Part shown: positions 63,119-64,000 of the stretch, in pieces
Position numbering within the stretch: position 1 is the stretch's first letter
How the letters are laid out: each line of letters starts with the position of its first letter
Assembly: GCA_001599975.1 (NCBI GenBank)
Contig: BCIO01000005.1
Coordinates: 1,612,001 to 1,676,000, forward strand
Direction: 5' to 3'
DNA: 64,000 nt
Source of the DNA: Cystobasidiopsis lactophilus
Lineage: Eukaryota; Basidiomycota; Agaricostilbomycetes; Agaricostilbales; Chionosphaeraceae
Notes under the pieces: model-generated
Database searches by the model: none
Seen by the model: only the letters and a program-made list of their open reading frames with translations
Told to the model about the DNA's origin: nothing
Translations under genes and position numbers: made by a program

Positions 63119-64000
63119 ATGGCCAATCCTCCGGGATATCCAAAGCCCTTCTCCACCAAAAGCCTCCCCAAGTCCCGAGAGGACCAGGGCAGCAGTCGAC
63201 CACGGCTCCCTCCCGTGTCCATGCTGTTGAGGCCGCCCACAGGTACGATCAAGCCGCTGATCAGGCGATGATGGCGATCTGAAATCGGCGGCAGATCATC
63301 TGGCGAGTCCGTCCTCGCGTCGGCCTACCACCGATTCTTCCTTCGGCCTGCCGCCTGCCGCTACCGCCCCGGCAGGGTACTCGTCCACCAATCTGCCTTT
63401 TGACTTCCAAGCCTCCATGTCGTTGAGCTCGCCAGCCCCATCTGTAGACGCCTTTGCCTCGCTCAATCTTGCGCCCAACACTGCCCCGGGCCCAATTCTT
63501 CCTCCGCTGCTATCCTCGCCCTCCAGCTTTGGTCCAGGTACGCGGAGTCAGTTCTTGTCTCGGAGCAACCCAACACTTCCGCCTTTGTTTCGACCAGCGT
63601 CCACAGCCTTTGGCAAATCGAGCAACTTTGGTGGAGGCACGCCAACACCAACGTCGACGTTCGGCTACGGCAAGGATGCAACACCAGCTCCAGGTAAGAC
63701 AAAGGCTTGAGATTTGCGAATGCTGATCGGTCGACCCAAAGACCCCTTGGACACCGGCCGACTGTTCGAATGTGCCGAATGCTCGCGAACCTTCAATCGA
63801 AAATGGGATCTTGAGTGCGTGGCTAATCCGCGTGGCTGAGATTGCCAGCTGAACAGCTCTCGCCAGACGACATGCCAAAACACATACGGGCGAGAAATCT
63901 TTTGTTTGCCCCGAGTGCAAGAGTGAGCATCTGGCCAAGGTCATCCTGATTGATGAGGTTGATCGATGCTGCACAGCGGCGTTCGCGCGTAACGATGCGC
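63119..64000 (+). CDS. C2H2 zinc-finger protein, cut by the window edge
   Basis: Partial gene. It starts MANPPGYPKPFSTKSLPKSR at 63119; after one intron comes a long Ser/Pro/Ala-rich segment (DHLASPSSRRPTTDSSFGLP; SLSSPAPSVDAFASLNLAPN; FGGGTPTPTSTFGYGKDATP). A C2H2 finger follows across introns: LFECAECSRTFNRKWDLE, then RHAKTHTGEKSFVCPECK, with C-x2-C-x12-H-x3-H and the TGEKSF linker. The second finger starts at CPECK and continues AFARNDA to the last base. The zinc-finger array is split by introns after DLE and after ECK. It is a probable nuclear DNA-binding regulator; the target is unknown. Confidence 0.75.

Overview
The window looks like nuclear DNA from a basidiomycete fungus with a very compact genome. 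It is GC-rich. Genes lie on both strands, often under 150 bp apart, and almost every gene is cut by several short spliceosomal introns of about 50-60 nt with GT-AG (occasionally GC-AG) ends. I count 33 gene models plus one unresolved small gene. I see no rRNA, tRNA, CRISPR array, transposon or virus-like element. The order and subphylum are not decided by the sequence.

Left third (1-21.5 kb): TFIIA large subunit (TOA1); glutaminyl-tRNA synthetase; an unresolved small gene; a SWIM-finger Sws1/ZSWIM7-like recombination factor; a TPR/F-box/LRR protein of the Dia2/Pof3 type; GPI mannosyltransferase III (GPI10); eRF1 methyltransferase (MTQ2); pyruvate kinase; isopentenyl-diphosphate isomerase; an MFS transporter; a strongly divergent histone H4-like gene in ten exons; and a proline-rich protein with a candidate eIF4E-binding motif.

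Middle third (21.7-43.3 kb): a complex I ESSS/NDUFB11-like subunit; the mitochondrial rRNA methyltransferase MRM2; a proteasome-assembly chaperone 4-like protein; an unrecognised lysine/glutamate-rich protein; a second complex I-like subunit divergent with Mediator MED12; glyoxalase I; a BZW/eIF5-mimic protein; a protein with a FAR1-like zinc-chelating domain; an MpaB/DUF2236-type oxygenase; the DYRK-family kinase YAK1; and a phosducin-like thioredoxin-fold protein.

Right third (43.4-64 kb): two tandem cupin paralogues; an omega-amidase/nitrilase; a CDC25-type Ras exchange factor with SH3 and WW domains; a PHOSPHO-type HAD phosphatase; the ribonucleotide reductase small subunit; a seven-pass membrane protein of unknown function; an AIM41/YqeY protein; a class II DAHP synthase; a PPZ-type phosphatase; and a C2H2 zinc-finger gene that runs off the right edge.

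The genes do not form one pathway cluster. Most are conserved housekeeping genes. The most unusual item is the histone H4-like gene at 17.9-19.0 kb: its spliced product keeps the length of the histone-fold core but has a rebuilt N-terminal tail, a changed first helix region and a C-terminal extension, and it is assembled from exons as short as 8 nt.
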